Assembly (NCBI GenBank): GCA_947164985.1
Contig: CAMUYI010000002.1
Coordinates: 248,001-312,000, forward strand
Direction: 5' to 3'
Source of the DNA: an uncultured Bacteroidales bacterium
Lineage (GTDB): Bacteria > Bacteroidota > Bacteroidia > Bacteroidales > Paludibacteraceae
Length of the DNA stretch: 64,000 bases
The position numbers were made by a program, and so were the translations under genes. This document shows, one piece after another, positions 52,234 to 62,882 of the stretch. The first letter of the stretch is position 1. Every line of letters begins with the position of its first letter. Below the pieces are notes generated by a model. The model did not search any database. It was not told the origin of the DNA and was given only the letters and a program-made list of their open reading frames with translations.

Positions 52234-53421
52234 TTATTTAACCTCTGCGCCTTGTACGTTGTAGATCTTGCCGTTCTTCTCGATGAGGAGTTGGCCGTCA
52301 CGGAAGAATTTGGTAGCTTGTACTTGGTTGGTTTGTACATTCTCTACGCTTGTCGTTCCGCCTTGGCTTTCTTCGATGGTAAATACGATTTGTGAGACAT
52401 TTTCAAAATTACCACTAAATGTAGTTTCGTTGGCATCACCTGTCCACACAGCACCCGGGCTTGTTTCCGTCCAACCGCTTCCACCAAGCCTATTAATGGT
52501 TGCAGTGATTTCAATCCTCGTGAAGTTTCCTAAAGAAGTCGAGAACTTAAGGGCATCATTAGAATACCCCTTCCATTCTCCATCCATCCCATCAATTTTT
52601 CCATCCAATACCGTCAACGTGACACCACCTTCAGTGAATGAATCACCTTCGTGCATGTCAATACTTGATAAGGTGCTGTTGTTCCACGTTACGGTGGTGG
52701 TTGCCGGAGTAGGAGTAACGGCCGCAAACTCAGCCATGAAAGCTGCTGTCATGTACATGTCGACGGTCAGCGGGTTATCAACGGTGGGGAGAGCAACGAA
52801 TTCACATTCGGTAAATTCGCAAATAGAACTACTTGCTTTCCAGCCGGTGAACTCATAGCCCTCGTTCGGTGTAGCAAGGAGTGTTACCTCTGCGCCCTCC
52901 GGAACGGTGTATGTACCGTCACCATTATCGATGATGTCGTTGCTTGGGTTCTGTAAGGCTACTGATCCCATCGCTGCATCGTTCACATGGAGCTGCAGGG
53001 TGTGGGTAGTGGGTTGCGGAGCGGGTTCTGCGATGGTAAATACAATTTGTGAGACATTTTTAAAATATATACCAAATGTAGTTTCGTTGGCATCACCTGT
53101 CCACACAGCACCCGGGCTTGTTTGCGTCCAACCGCTTCCTTCAAGCCCATTAATGGTTGCAGTCATTTCAATCCTCGTGAAGTTTCCTAAAGAAGTCGAG
53201 AACTTAAATGAGGCCTCAACAGAATTCCCCCTCCAATCTCTCGTCCCAGCAATTCTTCCATCCAATAACGTCAACGTGACACCATCTTTAGTGAATGATT
53301 GACCACCTTCGCGCATGCTAATACTTGATATGGTGTTGCTGTCCCACGTTACGGTGGTCTCAGCATACATGCCCACGCTCATGAGCGCGGTAAAGAGAAG
53401 AGTAAAGATTTTTTTCTTCAT
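52234..53421 (-). CDS. Secreted two-repeat protein with Por-type C-terminal signal
   Basis: 395 residues: signal peptide to about residue 20, then two copies of a ~110-residue beta-rich domain (about 22-132 and 240-350) sharing FSTSLGNFTRIE, SPGAVWTGDANETTF and NVSQIVFTI. Between them is an InlB/Bacteroides-type repeat (EGAEVTLLATPNEGYEFTGW). The last ~25 residues (KFFRDGQLLIEKNGKIYNVQ) match the sorting domain of type IX-secreted proteins. Surface or extracellular; ligand unknown. The two domain copies are still similar at DNA level, so the duplication looks recent. Confidence 0.8.
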   Translation of the reverse strand: MKKKIFTLLFTALMSVGMYAETTVTWDSNTISSISMREGGQSFTKDGVTLTLLDGRIAGTRDWRGNSVEASFKFSTSLGNFTRIEMTATINGLEGSGWTQTSPGAVWTGDANETTFGIYFKNVSQIVFTIAEPAPQPTTHTLQLHVNDAAMGSVALQNPSNDIIDNGDGTYTVPEGAEVTLLATPNEGYEFTGWKASSSICEFTECEFVALPTVDNPLTVDMYMTAAFMAEFAAVTPTPATTTVTWNNSTLSSIDMHEGDSFTEGGVTLTVLDGKIDGMDGEWKGYSNDALKFSTSLGNFTRIEITATINRLGGSGWTETSPGAVWTGDANETTFSGNFENVSQIVFTIEESQGGTTSVENVQTNQVQATKFFRDGQLLIEKNGKIYNVQGAEVK

Positions 53422-53493
53422 AATGTTAATAAATTTTAGTTAATAAGTAATGTAAATTTTTGTATTTTATTTGTTGTATTTCAGAAATCGGCT

Positions 53494-53652
53494 GCAAAGG
53501 TACTGCTTTTTTGCGACATACGCAAGAGTTTTGAAGAAAAAAAATGCGCCGCACGCCGCGCGCGCCATAGAGATACCCCCATAAACAACAAAAGAACGTT
53601 TCTTCACATCATGAAATAATGTACTTGCCAAAACTAACCGATGGCACATACA
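53494..53652 (-). repeat. Promoter repeat, copy 2
   Basis: Second copy of the 52001-52160 repeat, here driving the 52234 gene. The ACATCAT hairpin has one mismatch in this copy. Confidence 0.9.
53495..53525 (-). promoter_or_regulatory. Promoter of the 52234 gene
   Basis: Minus strand: TTG at 53525-53523, 20-nt spacer, TACCTTTG at 53502-53495 followed by C. Confidence 0.7.
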
Positions 53653-53846
53653 CGCCGCATGGTGGCTTGCGGAGCGGGCAGGCCCTGCGCTTGCGCTAAG
53701 ACTCGCGTGATTCGCAGCACAGCTGCTCAATTACGCTACGTCTTGCGCTACGCTTTCCCCAAAAATTAAAAATTATTTGGGGACCCCAATGCACGAATAG
53801 CGAGGGACGCTCCGCAAGCCAGAAACGTCATATCGTGGAGATATGA
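53649..53846. mobile_element. MITE-like insertion with nested inverted repeats
   Basis: About 198 bp separating CCGATGGCACA from CAGCGAGGGGC, which are 2-3 bp apart in the related sequence at 15073-15095. The inserted part has a 13-bp inverted repeat (53664-53676 with 53808-53820), an extended hairpin GCGTGATT..GCAGC/GCTGC..AATTACGC (53705-53736), a CCCCAAA/TTTGGGG palindrome (about 53757-53782) and a GTCATATC/GATATGAC hairpin at the end (53827-53847). No coding capacity; no transposase in the window. Confidence 0.55.
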
Positions 53847-53865
53847 CAGCGAGGGGCTAATCTGC

Positions 53866-54492
53866 CTATGCCCGAGCCCATTCAGCAAGGGATGCAATAG
53901 AAGAGAAGGTGCGCCAAGGGACGGTTTGTTCGGCAGAGAGGCGGTTGAGTTCGAGGTCATCGATGAAGATGACTTCGTCGTCGGGCGCGGGATGGATGGC
54001 TTGGTGGACGGCGCGGTAGATCTCCGGATCGGGTTTGGCCATATGCATCTTCTGCGAGAGGAAGAGGGCATCGAAACGCGGGGAGAGGTTATAAGTGCGG
54101 TCGATGAACTCAAAATGGAGGTCATTGCCATTGGAGAGGAGGTAGGTCTTGTATCCCCTACTCCTCAGGTCGTCAATGAACGCGAGTCGTTCAGCAGGAA
54201 GGTCTTCCAGCATCGCCATCCAGGCATCGATGACCTGTTGGGGTGTGGTACCGGGACGGCAGTACGCCAGTACTTCGCGGACAAAGGAATCGGTCGAGAT
54301 CAGTCCTTGCTCAAAATCCACCATCAGTTGTTTGGATGCCACGCTGACGGCTTTGACACCTTCTCCGCGGCTATCCATACTTAATATAGTGCGCATGTTC
54401 TGCTCACCCATCAACTCTTCGAACGCGTGCATGCAACGCGCCACATTTAGATTAATCAGTACTCCTCCAAGGTCAAACACAAAGATCGTCAT
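53866..54492 (-). CDS. HAD-superfamily phosphatase (subfamily IA)
   Basis: 208 residues from the ATG at 54492; the ORF start at 54519 lies in the -7 box. VFDLGGVLINLN carries the nucleophile (motif I), LLSNGNDLH motif II, and KPDPEIYR with VIFIDDLELN motifs III and IV. It dephosphorylates a small metabolite, perhaps a sugar phosphate or nucleotide. Its stop codon lies in sequence shared with the repeat copy at 15.1 kb. Confidence 0.9.
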   Translation of the reverse strand: MTIFVFDLGGVLINLNVARCMHAFEELMGEQNMRTILSMDSRGEGVKAVSVASKQLMVDFEQGLISTDSFVREVLAYCRPGTTPQQVIDAWMAMLEDLPAERLAFIDDLRSRGYKTYLLSNGNDLHFEFIDRTYNLSPRFDALFLSQKMHMAKPDPEIYRAVHQAIHPAPDDEVIFIDDLELNRLSAEQTVPWRTFSSIASLAEWARA

Positions 54493-54516
54493 AAGCCATT
54501 TTTTCAAAAAATCGTG

Positions 54517-54547
54517 CAAAGATACACTTTTTTTTGCATATATGCAA
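54517..54547 (-). promoter_or_regulatory. Promoter of the HAD phosphatase gene
   Basis: Minus strand: TTG at 54547-54545, 20-nt spacer, TATCTTTG at 54524-54517 followed by C. Confidence 0.7.
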
Positions 54548-54700
54548 TTTTTTATAACAAATATTTGTTTGTAATTTCGGTCCTCCCTACTTAATTATAT
54601 ATAAGCAGGGTCCCCCCGAAGTTACGTTCGCACAGTTGTACAAATAACAAGTCTTTCCCAATAAAAATATAAAATAAATTTAATTTTTACCGTTAAACCC

Positions 54701-54731
54701 TTGTATATTTCAAATATTTGTAGTACCTTTG
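54701..54731 (+). promoter_or_regulatory. Promoter of lepA
   Basis: TTG at 54701-54703, 20-nt spacer, TACCTTTG at 54724-54731 followed by C. Only 9 bp separate it from the lepA ATG. Confidence 0.72.
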
Positions 54732-54740
54732 CAGCCGATT

Positions 54741-56573
<1,833 letters not shown>

Positions 56574-56600
56574 TCCATTTAAAATTAATACATTAATACT

Positions 56601-57905
56601 ATGCTTGAGCATTTAATTCCTGCGTGGATGTTAATCCCGTTTGTGGTGATGCTATTATGCATTGCCGTGCTGCCGCTCATTCCGCATGTGGGTGAATGGT
56701 GGGAAGAAAATCTGCACAAGTTGTATGTATCTCTGATCCTCGGTGTACCGGTAGGTATCTGGCTATGTTTCAATGGCATGAGCCATGAGTTAGAGCATCA
56801 GATGATTTACGACTATGTGCCGTTTATTTTACTGCTGATGGCGCTATTTGTGACGACCGGAGGTATCTGTATCCGAGGTGACTTGAAAGCGACGCCGACG
56901 ACCAACACCATCATCTTGGCGATCGGCTGGGTACTGGCTTCGTTCATGGGTACGACAGGTGCAGCGATGTTACTGATTCGTCTGCTGATCGCCACGATCT
57001 CGCAGCGTAAGTACAAAGTACACACGGTGATGTTCTTCATCGCTATTGTCGCTAACTGCGGTGGTTTGCTGTCGCCGTTAGGTGATCCTCCTTTGTTCCT
57101 GCTGTTCCAGAAAGGTACGCCGTTCATGTGGTGGATGCAGAACATGCTGCCGGAATGGTTTGCAACGGGTGCGCTGTTACTGCTGATCTACTTCCTGATC
57201 GATACGTATTATTATAAGAAAGAGCCGACAGTGAACCTGATGGCCGATGTACGCGAGAGTACGAAGTTGCAGGTGAGCGGTCTGATCAATATCGTTTGGT
57301 TGCTCTGTGTGATCTGCTCGACGATGTTCATCAACTCGACCTATATCCCAGCGATGGGCGAGCATGATGCGCCGTGGTATCTGAAGCTTCTGCGTGAATG
57401 GGCATTTATCGCTATCATCGGTCTGAGTTGGCTCACGACGCCGAGAGAGACGCGCGTGAAGAACAACTACAGTTGGACGCCGATCTTGGAGGTAGCATGC
57501 GTATTCCTGGGTATCTTCGCGACGATGACGCCGGCGTTGATGTTCCTGCAGCAGAACCCGCTTCCTGTGACCGCTCCGTGGCAATTCGTTTACTGCACGG
57601 GTGCGTTGAGTGCATTCCTGGATAATGCGCCGACGGCTATGGTCTTCCATGCGACGGCTACTACCCTGCCCGCTGATGCCGCTACGGCTGTAGCAGGTAT
57701 CGCACCGGAGTTCATGAAAGCGATCTCGATGGGTGCTGTCTTCTTTGGCGCCCTGACTTATATCGGTAATGGACCTAACTTCATGGTTAAGTCGATCGCT
57801 GAGCAAGAAGGTATCGATATGCCGTCGTTCTTCGGCTATATGATTAAGTTCTCGCTCATCATCTTGTTACCGGTTTACATCATCGTTCAACTGTTGTTTA
57901 TCTAA
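56601..57905 (+). CDS. nhaD: Sodium:proton antiporter, NhaD family
   Basis: 434 residues with about twelve membrane helices: CIAVLPLIPHVGEWWEENLHK near the start, FFIAIVANCGGLLSPLGDPPLF and FLDNAPTAMVFHA, the ion-transporter-superfamily signature of NhaD. It exchanges sodium for protons at the inner membrane, which fits the sodium-pumping decarboxylase at the left end. The stop overlaps the DedA start by one base. Confidence 0.9.
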   Translation: MLEHLIPAWMLIPFVVMLLCIAVLPLIPHVGEWWEENLHKLYVSLILGVPVGIWLCFNGMSHELEHQMIYDYVPFILLLMALFVTTGGICIRGDLKATPTTNTIILAIGWVLASFMGTTGAAMLLIRLLIATISQRKYKVHTVMFFIAIVANCGGLLSPLGDPPLFLLFQKGTPFMWWMQNMLPEWFATGALLLLIYFLIDTYYYKKEPTVNLMADVRESTKLQVSGLINIVWLLCVICSTMFINSTYIPAMGEHDAPWYLKLLREWAFIAIIGLSWLTTPRETRVKNNYSWTPILEVACVFLGIFATMTPALMFLQQNPLPVTAPWQFVYCTGALSAFLDNAPTAMVFHATATTLPADAATAVAGIAPEFMKAISMGAVFFGALTYIGNGPNFMVKSIAEQEGIDMPSFFGYMIKFSLIILLPVYIIVQLLFI

Positions 57906-58546
57906 TGACAATTGTTGATAATATCATCTCGTGGTATTCGGCGCATATGAACTATGCGTCGATTACTGCGTTGATGGCGGTAGAGAGTTCGTTCATCCCC
58001 TTCCCGAGCGAAGTGGTGATCCCGCCGGCTGCTTTTGTAGCCGGTCAACCGGAGAGTGTATTATGCGCGACAGGCGTGTATCCGATCGATGTACTGATTA
58101 TAGTCCTTTTCGGTACGTTAGGCGCGATGATCGGTGCGATCATCAACTACGGGCTGAGCGTATGGTTAGGCCGACCGATCATCTATAAGTTCGCTGACAG
58201 CAAGGTAGGTCATCTGTGTCTACTATCGAGCGAGAAGATCCAACGCGCGGAGGAATATTTCCGTGAGAAAGGCAATGTATCGACGTTCATCGGTCGTTTT
58301 ATCCCTGGTATCCGTCAGTTGATCTCCATTCCGGCGGGTCTGAGTCGCATGCATTTCGGTGCGTTCCTTTGGTGGACTTTCTTGGGCGCGTTCATCTGGA
58401 ATTGCGTACTGGCATTGGTCGGCTATGTTGCCGCCGGTCAGATGAGCCTGATAAAAGAATATAGCCACGAATTATCCGTAGCTATACTCATTATCTTCGG
58501 TTTAGCAATCGTTTATTTTGTCGTAAAAAGACTGCTAAAACGTTAA
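57905..58546 (+). CDS. DedA-family membrane protein
   Basis: 213 residues, four to five membrane helices, with the family motifs ESSFIPFPSEVVIPPAAF and GRFIPGIRQLISIPAGLSRM. DedA proteins return lipid carriers such as undecaprenyl phosphate across the inner membrane or support proton-motive force. Co-transcribed with nhaD through a TAATG overlap. It ends in a repeat (GTTAAATCG) and a terminator located in the next gene. Confidence 0.92.
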   Translation: MTIVDNIISWYSAHMNYASITALMAVESSFIPFPSEVVIPPAAFVAGQPESVLCATGVYPIDVLIIVLFGTLGAMIGAIINYGLSVWLGRPIIYKFADSKVGHLCLLSSEKIQRAEEYFREKGNVSTFIGRFIPGIRQLISIPAGLSRMHFGAFLWWTFLGAFIWNCVLALVGYVAAGQMSLIKEYSHELSVAILIIFGLAIVYFVVKRLLKR

Positions 58547-58566
58547 ATCGTTAAATTGTTAAATGG

Positions 58567-59511
58567 TTAGGCCTTCAGCCAAGCGCTGAGGGCTTTTCTT
58601 TTGTCTATCACTTCGGCCAGCAGACAAGCTCCGATCCATCCAATCAGGAAGAAAAGGATCAAATAAGTGAGGCGATCGGTCTTGGGTTTGGCATCCACGG
58701 CGAAGTGGTTTTCCAATACGACAGGAGCGGTCGCTAACTGTAAGCGATAGTCCATCATCTGCATGTGTTCTTGCTGTTTGTAGATTTCATTGAGGAACAG
58801 ACGTACACGGCGATCACCGCTGAAATAAACACCATGATCACTGGAATTGGCAGGAATAATCGTGTACTTGAAATAATACGCACTGGTAAGGCTATCCAAT
58901 TTAAGGGCCTGACGATGATCAAAAGCGACCTGCTCACGCAAGTTCTCCAGATAAATGCCATAGGACTGCTGCAGCGCTTCATCGCTATTGAGCGTTGCCA
59001 GCAAAGCCTGCTCTATCTCCGGCACAAGCTCCATATCGCGCTTCTTGATAGAGAATTGCAAACAAAGACGGTCATTCATCTGCACATGGACCGTATCCGT
59101 CGCCTTTACCTTATGCTTGAAATCAACATAATCAGCCTTTCCGTCCTTCATCACATCGATCACACGGAACGTCTTGAAATTAAAGACTTTATCCTTTAAT
59201 AGGTAGGGCTCGATCGGTGCCTCCTGCGGAAGTAATTGTTTGGATAGCAGGGGTGCATATGCCTGGTCAAACTGCTGGATAGAAGCGCCATTAAGCATAG
59301 CGATCGCATTGACGCGATACGTAAGGTTCTCAGAACGCGACAGGAATAAAGCACAAGCCAAAGCCAAGACGACGATGGTGATGACAATATACCAATAGCG
59401 GTAAGTCAGACGGATCATACGTGCCAGCACGTTCCAACAGGCATTGATGCCGCGACCTATACCACGAGCAATGGTGACGCATAAGTCCCAAAAATTCATT
59501 TCTTTTTCCAT
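58567..59511 (-). CDS. Two-helix membrane protein, Wzz-like topology, unknown function
   Basis: 314 residues with membrane helices at about 39-60 and 281-303 and a periplasmic middle part with alpha-helical charged stretches (REQVAFDHRQALKLDSL). The N- and C-terminal anchors around a helical periplasmic domain resemble chain-length determinant (Wzz) proteins, but the usual proline-rich motif before the second helix is not seen. It lies 17 bp downstream of ftsZ. Confidence 0.7.
   Translation of the reverse strand: MEKEMNFWDLCVTIARGIGRGINACWNVLARMIRLTYRYWYIVITIVVLALACALFLSRSENLTYRVNAIAMLNGASIQQFDQAYAPLLSKQLLPQEAPIEPYLLKDKVFNFKTFRVIDVMKDGKADYVDFKHKVKATDTVHVQMNDRLCLQFSIKKRDMELVPEIEQALLATLNSDEALQQSYGIYLENLREQVAFDHRQALKLDSLTSAYYFKYTIIPANSSDHGVYFSGDRRVRLFLNEIYKQQEHMQMMDYRLQLATAPVVLENHFAVDAKPKTDRLTYLILFFLIGWIGACLLAEVIDKRKALSAWLKA
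58571..58603 (+). terminator. Terminator of lepA-nhaD-dedA inside the convergent gene
   Basis: Stem GCCTTCAGC (58571-58579) with GCTGAGGGC (58585-58593, one G.U pair), loop CAAGC, then TTTTCTTTTG. The same bases encode the last residues (ALSAWLKA) of the gene on the other strand. Confidence 0.7.
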
Positions 59512-59528
59512 AATATTATTTTATAACG

Positions 59529-60794
59529 TTATTTTCTTCTAATCCAGCCGAAGGGGCTATGGGAGGGTTTATCGGGTTCGGACTTCGGCGTTGAAGTCGG
59601 CGTAGCATCCTCCTCTTCCACATTGATGACGATCTCATCGGCAGCCGGTGAAGCGACGCGTTCGCGTACAGGTTGCGGAGCCTCGACACCCTCTGCCCGC
59701 AGCGTATCACTAAGGTCAATCAGTTGTGCGGGTTCATCGTCCATCGGCTTGGGCGTCTGCGGCGGGTAATTGTCACTGATCGCCTCATCGATGGTCTTAC
59801 GACCTTCTTCGGCATCTTCGGAAGGCAGACCATCCACTTTATAACCGGTAGCAATGACGGTGACGCGTACATCTTCGCCAAGGGACTCATCGATGGAAGC
59901 GCCCCACTGCACTTCGATATCATCGCCTACCTCTTGGACGAACTCGTTGATCTGGTCGATCTCCTCCATGACGATTGCATGTTCGGTAGAGCAGTAGAAC
60001 TGCAGCAGGATACGCTCGGCGCCATGCACATCGTTGGTATTAACCAACGGAGAGTTGAGGGCATCGTTGATGGCATTGGTGATTCGGCGCTCACCGGACG
60101 CACGACCGATATTCATGATGGCTACGCCACCCTTGCGGAGCGTATTACGCACGTCAGCGAAATCGGTATTGATATAGCCCGGTACGGTGATGATCTCCGC
60201 GATGGAGCGCGCTGCATTGGCTACCACGTCATCGGACTTGGAGAAAGCGTTCAGCAGGTTGAGTTCCGGGTAAATCTGTTTGAGTTTCTCATTATTAATA
60301 ATGAGCAACGCGTCCACATGCTTGGCGAGACGTGCCACACCTTTCATCGCTTTCTCTATCTTACGCTTGCCTTCGAAAGCAAAAGGAATCGTGACGATAC
60401 CTACGGTAAGGATCCCCATCTCTTGCGCCACTTCGGCTACGACAGACGAGGCACCGGTACCGGTACCGCCACCCATACCGGCGGTGATGAAGAGCATCTG
60501 CGTGCCGTCATTGAGGGCTTCACGAATATGATCCCTACTCTCCTCAGCGTACTGGCGGGCGGTCTCAGGATCACCTCCGGCACCTAAACCGGGACCGAGT
60601 TGCAGTTTATTCGGTACAGACGATTTGATCAGTACCTGCCGATCGGTGTTGCAGACCAGGAAAGAGACATCCTTAAGTCCCTGGCGATGCATGTAGTTAA
60701 CTGCATTGCAACCGCCGCCACCGACACCGATGACCTTAATAATACTATCTTCTGTTAAGCCTTCCAAAGGCAATGTCATTACTTCGTCTTCCAT
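59529..60794 (-). CDS. ftsZ: Cell-division GTPase FtsZ
   Basis: 421 residues: KVIGVGGGGCNAVNYMHRQG, the tubulin signature GGGTGTGASSV and the T7-region NTDFADVRNTL (Asp catalytic). A disordered linker (about 330-405) precedes the short C-terminal HSPFGWIRRK peptide, which should bind FtsA. It forms the division ring. Last of murC-ftsQ-ftsA-ftsZ. Confidence 0.98.
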   Translation of the reverse strand: MEDEVMTLPLEGLTEDSIIKVIGVGGGGCNAVNYMHRQGLKDVSFLVCNTDRQVLIKSSVPNKLQLGPGLGAGGDPETARQYAEESRDHIREALNDGTQMLFITAGMGGGTGTGASSVVAEVAQEMGILTVGIVTIPFAFEGKRKIEKAMKGVARLAKHVDALLIINNEKLKQIYPELNLLNAFSKSDDVVANAARSIAEIITVPGYINTDFADVRNTLRKGGVAIMNIGRASGERRITNAINDALNSPLVNTNDVHGAERILLQFYCSTEHAIVMEEIDQINEFVQEVGDDIEVQWGASIDESLGEDVRVTVIATGYKVDGLPSEDAEEGRKTIDEAISDNYPPQTPKPMDDEPAQLIDLSDTLRAEGVEAPQPVRERVASPAADEIVINVEEEDATPTSTPKSEPDKPSHSPFGWIRRK

Positions 60795-60827
60795 ATGATT
60801 TCAGATTTCAAATTTATGATTTAGGAT

Positions 60828-62111
60828 TTATTGTTGGTCGATAAACATATCGAGGGTGGATTCTTTCATTTTCTCGAAGAACCCGGGTTTCTGCACCAGT
60901 TGGTCCTTATGGCTATCGCGGAAATCCTGCCCCAACAGGATCGTTCCGATGAGGGAGGTATACTGGGGCGAGAGGTACTTGTCCTCCGTGTCACGGTGCA
61001 GAAGCAGGTTATGTGCACCGTACTGCACTTTGACGGCTGTTTGACTCTGGATGTACTCCGCGAGACCTTGCAGCATACTGCCGCCACCGGTGAGATAGAG
61101 AGTCGATATACGGTTCTCCACCTTCTTAAGTTCCTCCCAAACGGGTGTCAGGATTTCCTGAAGTTTGAGTTCGATAGCTTCTGCTAATTCCTGCGTAGAG
61201 ATCACGAAGTCCCCACCGAGTTCAGGAGAAGCGGGGATTCGCAAGCGAACAACCTTCTCCAAGCATTTGGGCGAAGCGCATCCGAAACGTTTCTTGAGGA
61301 CCTCTGCCGTCGCAAAATCAAGGCCCTGTTGCTCGAGCATACGGGTGATGTGATAGCCGCCTTTAGGGATCACTTTGTTGATCAAGTACTGCCCACCTTT
61401 GTAGGCCGTGAAGGTGGTCGTTTGTGCGCCAAAGTCGAGTACGGCACAGCCGTTAAGCAGCACGTGGTTACCATCGCAGGTAGCGAAGGTAGAGAGAAGC
61501 GCTTCGGGGCGTACGAACGAATGTTCGATGACGCGACCGGCCTGCGAAAAGGATTTCTGCAGCTGGGTGTCCATGACCTTACGTCCGCAGAATGCGGTGT
61601 AATGGGCTTCGACGAGTGCGGCACGTTGTTCGGGCGAGGGCACTTCGTCCTGCTCTACGCCGTCGAGTTTGAAGAAAGAAGGCACGAGACCTAAGACGGC
61701 TACGTCGGGGTTATGCAGTTCAATCTTCTGCTTACACTCCCGTTCCATCTCGTCTAATAGTTCCTGACTGATCTCTTTCTTACGTGCCTGGTCGCGCCGG
61801 GAGTGTACGGCGGCTATCTGCATCGACTGGCCGCCTACGGTGATGAAAGCCATCGGCAGTTCGACCTCTCCGATGCGGTTAGCCAGCAACTTGAGGATCT
61901 CGGCAATGACGTAACCGGCATTACTGGACTGCGTGATGATACCTTGTTCGATACAGACGTTTCCTTGTTTCTGCGGCCGTTCCTCCACGCCAAGGATCTG
62001 GAAGAGATCCGGCGCAATCCGCCGCGCCGCCAAGGCACGCACGCTATCGCTTCCCAGATCCATCGCCACTAACGGCAGGGAGTCGGCTTTTCTTGTTTGT
62101 TTTCTTGCCAT
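60828..62111 (-). CDS. ftsA: Cell-division protein FtsA
   Basis: 427 residues of the actin/Hsp70 ATPase fold: VAMDLGSDSVRALAARR, GCAVLDFGAQTTTFTAYKGG and LYLTGGGSMLQGLAEYI. The C-terminal MKESTLDMFIDQQ may be the membrane-targeting helix. It tethers FtsZ to the membrane. Length and order are standard. Confidence 0.96.
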   Translation of the reverse strand: MARKQTRKADSLPLVAMDLGSDSVRALAARRIAPDLFQILGVEERPQKQGNVCIEQGIITQSSNAGYVIAEILKLLANRIGEVELPMAFITVGGQSMQIAAVHSRRDQARKKEISQELLDEMERECKQKIELHNPDVAVLGLVPSFFKLDGVEQDEVPSPEQRAALVEAHYTAFCGRKVMDTQLQKSFSQAGRVIEHSFVRPEALLSTFATCDGNHVLLNGCAVLDFGAQTTTFTAYKGGQYLINKVIPKGGYHITRMLEQQGLDFATAEVLKKRFGCASPKCLEKVVRLRIPASPELGGDFVISTQELAEAIELKLQEILTPVWEELKKVENRISTLYLTGGGSMLQGLAEYIQSQTAVKVQYGAHNLLLHRDTEDKYLSPQYTSLIGTILLGQDFRDSHKDQLVQKPGFFEKMKESTLDMFIDQQ

Positions 62112-62135
62112 TGTTTGTTAAATAGTTAAGTTAGG

Positions 62136-62882
62136 TTAATATCGACCGATAACCTGGCCTTTGAAACGCAGGTCGTATTCGGTATAGTTCTTCTCTTGGA
62201 CGTCCGGCGGACGGTTCTGAAGGAACGTGCGGAACTTACGCAACTTACGGTCGTAGCGATGCATTGATCCCAAGACCGCCTTTTCGATCTTTCCGTTGTC
62301 CGCATAATAAACATAGACCATCTGCGGCGATTTGAGTTCCAGATGATGGATGCGCTCCTTCCAATAGGGTTCGTCATCGAGCCATGCCGCAAAATCCGCC
62401 AATATGCCTGCCGCGGACTGCACGCCTACCGTACCGGTGACCAGCAGCACCTGATCGCGTATCGCATTGCGGGACGGCATGACCTTACGATCCGAGTCGA
62501 TATAATAATTCTCCAGCGCGGTCTGCACATGCAAGACAGGCACACGCTGCGTAAGGCGCACACGCACCACATGCCGGGGCGTAAGGTAACACTCGGCAGT
62601 ACGTACCATCGGGTGACGCAGGATGGCGTTCTCAATACGCTGCAAAGAGACGATATTAAGTTTACGGCCTACGGGATAGAGGTCCGCCTGTTGCAGGAGT
62701 GCCGTCAACTCGGTCTCCGAGATGTAAAGGCGTTCGTCGCTATCGGTAATGTTGTATTCGAGTGCGGCACACGGAGCATCGGTCGGGCGGGAACGATAGC
62801 CCCAGACCGTGGCAGCCACGAGGCATGCTACGGTGATGACGATGCCGATGACTGCTCCTACTATGTGCGCAACTTTATTCAT
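62136..62882 (-). CDS. ftsQ: Cell-division protein FtsQ
   Basis: 248 residues: N-terminal membrane helix (about 8-28), then a POTRA-like domain (SETELTALLQQADLYPVGRKL) and a beta-rich C-terminal part with LRFKGQVIGRY at the end. FtsQ sequence conservation is low, so the call leans on size, topology and its place between murC and ftsA. Overlaps murC by 4 bp. Confidence 0.9.
   Translation of the reverse strand: MNKVAHIVGAVIGIVITVACLVAATVWGYRSRPTDAPCAALEYNITDSDERLYISETELTALLQQADLYPVGRKLNIVSLQRIENAILRHPMVRTAECYLTPRHVVRVRLTQRVPVLHVQTALENYYIDSDRKVMPSRNAIRDQVLLVTGTVGVQSAAGILADFAAWLDDEPYWKERIHHLELKSPQMVYVYYADNGKIEKAVLGSMHRYDRKLRKFRTFLQNRPPDVQEKNYTEYDLRFKGQVIGRY

Noticed and set aside
53467..53730. 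87-codon minus frame before the secreted protein
   Set aside because: It lies in the promoter repeat and inverted-repeat insertion; Ala/Ser/His-rich composition reflects the repeats.
54729..54740. Upstream TTG start for LepA
   Set aside because: It lies inside the -7 box and cannot be transcribed as part of the message.
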